Assembly (NCBI GenBank): GCA_964020085.1
Contig: OZ026600.1
Location: 11,071,348 to 11,135,347, forward strand
Length of the DNA stretch: 64,000 nucleotides
Origin: Micromussa lordhowensis
Taxonomy: Eukaryota > Cnidaria > Anthozoa > Scleractinia > Lobophylliidae
Reading direction: 5' to 3'
A model generated the notes under the pieces. That model worked only from the letters and a program-made list of their open reading frames with translations. It searched no databases and had not been told where the DNA came from. The translations under genes were made by a program, and so were the position numbers. Positions 60,392 through 64,000 of the stretch are shown here, piece after piece (position 1 is the stretch's first letter; each line of letters opens with the position of its first letter).

Positions 60392-63039
60392 GGCAGATGC
60401 CCGGGTGCAGCCGGCTGGCTGCCTTGTTAGCAGAGCTTGGCGTGCGTCGCAACTTTGCAAACTAATAGCACCAAAGCACTCCCGGGGTCGGTCCGAGTCC
60501 ACATGCAAAGTTTCGGAGCTGCGCAAAATATCACACTATGCTAACCAGCCCGATTGCTAATTAGCCGAGCTTGGCGCGCGTTGCAACTTTGCAAACTAAT
60601 GGCACCAAAGAGACTCCCGGGGTCGGTCCGAGTCCACATGCAAAGTTTCGGAGCCGCGAGAAATGTCACACTATGCCAATTAGCCCGGCAGATGCCCGGG
60701 TGTGGCCGGCGGGCTGCCTTGTTAGCCGAGCTTGGCGTGCGTCGCAACTTTGCAAACTAATGGCACCAAAGCACTCCTGGGGTCGGTTCGGGTCCACATG
60801 CAAAGTTTCGGAGCTGCGCAAAATGTCACACTATGCTAACCAGTCGGATTGCTAGTTAGCCGAGCTTGGCGCGCGTCGCAACTTTGCAAACTAATGGCAC
60901 CAAAGCACTCCCGGGGTCGGTCCAAGTCCACATGCAAAGTTTTGGACCTGCGCAAAATGTCACACTATGCTAACCAGCCCGGCAGTTCCCCGGGTGCAGC
61001 CGGCTGGCTGCCTTGTTAGCCGAGCTTGGCGTGCGTCGCAACTTTGCAAACTAATGGCACCAAAGCACTCCCGGGGTCGGTCCGAGTCCACATGCAAAGT
61101 TTCGGAGCTGCGCAAAATATCACACTATGCTAACCAGCCCGATTGCTAATTAGCCGAGCTTGGCGCGCGTTGCAACTTTGCAAACTAATGGCACCAAAGC
61201 ACTCCCGGGGTCGGTCCGGGTCCATATGCAAAGTTTCGGAGCTGCGCAAAATGTCACACTATGCCAACCGGCCCGGCAGATGCCCGGGTGCAGCCGGCTG
61301 GCTGCCTTGTTAGCAGAGCTTGGCGTGCGTCGCAACTTTGCAAACTAATGGCACCAAAGCACTCCCGGGGTCGGTCCGAGTCCACATGCAAAGTTTCGGA
61401 GCTGCGCAAAATATCACACTATGCTAACCAGCCCGATTGCTAATTAGCCGAGCTTGGCGCGCGTTGCAACTTTGCAAACTAATGGCACCAAAGAGACTCT
61501 TGGGGTCGGTCCGAGTCCACATGCAAAGTTTCGGAGCCGCGAGAAATGTCACACTATGCCAATTAGCCCGGCAGATGCCCGGGTGTGGCCGGCGGGCTGC
61601 CTTGTTAGCCGAGCTTGGCGTGCGTCGCAACTTTGCAAACTAATGCACCAAAGCACTCCTGGGGTCGGTTCGGGTCCACATGCAAAGTTTCGGAGCTGCG
61701 CAAAATGTCACACTATGCTAACCAGTCGGATTGCTAGTTAGCCGAGCTTGGCGCGCGTCGCAACTTTGCAAACTAATGGCACCAAAGCACTCCCGGGGTC
61801 GGTCCAAGTCCACATGCAAAGTTTTGGACCTGCGCAAAATGTCACACTATGCTAACCAGCCCGGCAGTTCCCCGGGTGCAGCCGGCTGGCTGCCTTGTTA
61901 GCCGAGCTTGGCGTGCGTCGCAACTTTGCAAACTAATGGCACCAAAGCAATCCTGGGGTCGGTCCGGGTCCACATGCAAAGTTTCGGAGCTGCGCAAAAT
62001 GTCACACTATGCTAACCAGCCCGATTGCTAATAAGCCGAGCTTGGCGCGTGTCGCAACTTTGCAAACTAATGGCACCAAAGCACTCCCGGGGTCGGTCCG
62101 AGTCCACATGCAAAGTTTCGGAGCTGCGCAAAATATCACACTATGCTAACCAGCCCGATTGCTAATTAGCCGAGCTTGGCGCGCGTTGCAACTTTGCAAA
62201 CTAATGGCACCAAAGCACTCCCAGGGTCGGTCCGGGTCCATATGCAAAGTTTCGGAGCTGCGCAAAATGTCACACTATGCCAACCGGCCCGGCAGATGCC
62301 CGGGTGCAGCCGGCTGGCTGCCTTGTTAGCAGAGCTTGGCATGCGTCGCAACTTTGCAAACTAATGGCACCAAAGCAGTCCCGGGGTCTGTCCAAGTCCA
62401 CATGCAAAGTTTCGGAGCTGCGCAAAATATCACACTATGCTAACCAGCCCGATTGCTAATTAGCCGAGCTTGGCGCGCGTTGCAACTTTGCAAACTAATG
62501 GCACCAAAGAGACTCCCGGGGTCGGTCCGAGTCCACATGCAAAGTTTCGGAGCCGCGAGAAATGTCACACTATGCCAATTAGCCCGGCAGATGCCCGGGT
62601 GTGGCCGGCGGGCTGCCTTGTTAGCCGAGCTTGGCGTGCGTCGCAACTTTGCAAACTAATGGCACCAAAGCACTCCTGGGGTCGGTCCGGGTCCACATGC
62701 AAAGTTTCGGAGCTGCGCAAAATGTCACACTATGCTAACCAGTCGGATTGCTAGTTAGCCGAGCTTGGCGCGCGTCGCAACTTTGCAAACTAATGGCACC
62801 AAAGCACTCCCGGGGTCGGTCCAAGTCCACATGCAAAGTTTTGGACCTGCGCAAAATGTCACACTATGCTAACCAGCCCGGCAGTTCCCCGGGTGTGGCC
62901 GGCTGGCTGGCTAGTTAGCCGAGCTTGGCGCGCGTTGCAACTTTGCAAACTAATGGCACCAAAGCACTCCCGGGGTCGGTCCGGGTCCACATGCAAAGTT
63001 TCGGAGCTGCGCAATATGTCACACTATTCTTAGAAGCCT
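60392..63039. repeat. Six-monomer sub-HOR, second occurrence
   Basis: The sub-array recurs at a constant offset of 25321, with copies starting at 60392, 61275 and 62291. The aatgcacc single-base deletion and the extra S monomer in the second copy are both conserved, so the triplication predates the large duplication. Confidence 0.88.
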
Positions 63040-63921
63040 GATTGCTAATTAGCCGAGCTTGGCGCTCGTCGCAATTTTGCAAACTAATGGCACCAAAGCA
63101 CTCCCGGGGTCGGTCCAAGTCCACATGCAAAGTTTCGGAGCTGCGCAAAAGGTCACACTATGCTAACCAGCCCGGCAGATCCCCGGGTGCGGCCGGCTGG
63201 CTGCCTCGTTAGCCGAGCTTGGCGCGCGTCTCAACTTTGCAAACTAATGGCACCAAAGCACTCCCGGGGTCGGTCCGGGTCCACATGCAAAGTTTTGGAG
63301 CTGCGCAAAATGTCACACTATGCTAACCAGCCTGATTGCTAATTAGCCGACCTTGGCGTGCGTCGCAACTTTTCAAACTTATGGCACCAAAGCACTCCCA
63401 AGGTCGGTCCGAGTCCACATGCAAAGTTTCGGAGCTGAGCAAAATGTCACACTACGCTAACCAGCCCGGCACATGCCTGGGTGCGGCCGGCTGGCTGCCT
63501 CGTTAGCCGAGCTTGGCGCGCGTCGCAAGTTTGCAAACTAATGGCACCAAAGCACTCCCGGGGTTGGTCCGAGTCCACATGCAAAGTTTGGGAGCTGCGC
63601 AAAATGTCACACTATTCTAACCAGCCCGGTAGATGCCCGGGTGCGGCCGGCTGGTTGCCTCGTTAGCCGAGCTTGGCGCACGTCGCAACTTTGGAAACTA
63701 ATGCCACCAAAGCAATCCTGGGGTCGGTCCAGGTCTACATGCAAAGTTTCGGAGCTGCGCAAAATGTCACACTATGCTAACCAGCCCGATTGCTAATTAG
63801 CCGACCTTCGCGCGCGTCGCAACTTTTCAAACTTATGGCACCAAAGCACTCCCAAGGTCGGTCCGAGTCCACATGCAAAGTTTCGGAGCTGCGCAAAATG
63901 TCACACTATGCTAACCAGCCC

Positions 63922-64000
63922 GGCAGATGCCTGGGTGTGGCCGGCTGGCTGCCTCGTTAGCCGAGCTTGGCGCGCGTCGCAAGTTTGCAAACTAATGGCA
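63922..64000. repeat. Partial HOR unit U12 (5' end)
   Basis: The window ends 79 bp into another anchor L monomer (ggcagatgcctgggtgtgg), so the array continues to the right. Confidence 0.92.

Larger units (their letters stand above)
56441..63921. repeat. HOR unit U11, 7481 bp, counterpart of U7 with three extra monomers
   Basis: The offset to U7 is 24891 at the start, 24892 after the single-base gap at 32251, and 25321 from about 57.82 kb. The extra 429 bp (about 57392-57820) are three monomers absent from U7. Part of that stretch follows reference monomers 6-7, and part copies the sub-array type with aaagagactcccgg found at 35231. Confidence 0.88.
1..64000. repeat. Satellite DNA array with higher-order repeat structure, spanning the entire window
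   Basis: Every part of the window is made of related monomers of about 134 bp (S) or 160 bp (L), all in the same orientation, with no foreign sequence between them. Landmarks that recur in each monomer are tagccgagcttgg, gcaactttgcaaacta, ggcaccaaagcactcccg, catgcaaagtttcgg and tgtcacactatgctaacc. The array runs off both ends of the window. Monomers are joined into multi-monomer units that are far more alike between units than neighbouring monomers are to each other, which is the definition of a higher-order repeat. Arrays of this kind are typical of eukaryotic centromeric or pericentromeric heterochromatin; that location is inferred, not shown. I do not recognise the family. Confidence 0.97.
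50097..64000. repeat. Distant segmental duplication, right copy
   Basis: This is the counterpart of 25206-38679, with three extra monomers at about 57392-57820. The left boundary coincides with the hybrid monomer junction at 50097-50114, which itself is a copy of the junction at 43227-43244. Confidence 0.86.

Noticed and set aside
1..64000. Many open reading frames of 60-140 codons on both strands, some overlapping antisense (for example plus-strand 62 codons starting at 8707 and minus-strand 61 codons at 8697-8882).
   Set aside because: They recur at monomer spacing, arise from the repeat, lie on both strands at once, and end at stop codons in the S or L boxes. There is no start context, intron signal or recognisable domain. 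Indels between units are not multiples of three. I annotate none as genes.
1..64000. CRISPR array (regularly spaced conserved stretches).
   Set aside because: The supposed spacers are themselves the same sequence in every monomer, the period is 134 or 160 bp, and there are no cas genes. This is a tandem satellite.

Overview
The whole 64-kb window is one uninterrupted, head-to-tail satellite DNA array. I see no credible protein gene, RNA gene, transposon, inverted monomer or non-satellite sequence in it. The window therefore comes from a large eukaryotic chromosome, in centromeric, pericentromeric or other heterochromatin. I do not recognise the satellite family and cannot name the organism. 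The consensus is about 55-59% GC and is not CpG-depleted.

At the lowest level the array uses two interchangeable monomer classes in the same orientation. The short class (S) is 134 bp. The long class (L) is 160 bp. They share about 123 bp and differ in a 5' box: S has an 11-bp AT-rich box that forms the palindrome gctaattagc, and L has a 37-bp GC-rich box bounded by ggcag and ctgcc. I estimate about 430-440 monomers in the window.

At the next level the monomers form a higher-order repeat (HOR). The reference unit (8079-12767, 4689 bp) has 32 monomers, 17 S and 15 L. The length balances exactly: 17x134 + 15x160 = 4678, plus three 1-bp insertions, one 14-bp duplication and one 6-bp deletion. 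I delimited units by one distinctive L monomer that recurs at 227, 8079, 12768, 17038, 21593, 26990, 31550, 38601, 45011, 51881, 56441 and 63922. Unit lengths are 7852, 4689, 4270, 4555, 5397, 4560, 7051, 6410, 6870, 4560 and 7481 bp. Most of the differences reduce to gain or loss of whole monomers.

Above this lie several large duplications. There is an 8959-bp tandem duplication (5379-14337 and 14338-23162, the second copy 134 bp shorter). There is a 6870-bp tandem duplication (39424-46293 and 46294-53163) with no difference in the stretches compared. A segment of at least 13 kb recurs at about 25 kb distance (25206-38679 and 50097-64000). Inside it is a strictly alternating L-S sub-array with an 883-bp six-monomer period. 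Three junctions can be confined to 18-55 bp and fall in the conserved 3' half of the monomer, as expected for unequal crossing-over. Shared private markers (a 14-bp microduplication, loss of one truncated monomer, a 1.74-kb block) group the units in conflicting ways, which implies repeated exchange.

There are no cooperating genes here. The content is structural: palindrome and hairpin boxes, a 9-bp dyad in each monomer, and a recurrent pair of motifs resembling RNA polymerase III A and B boxes. Any function is inference.
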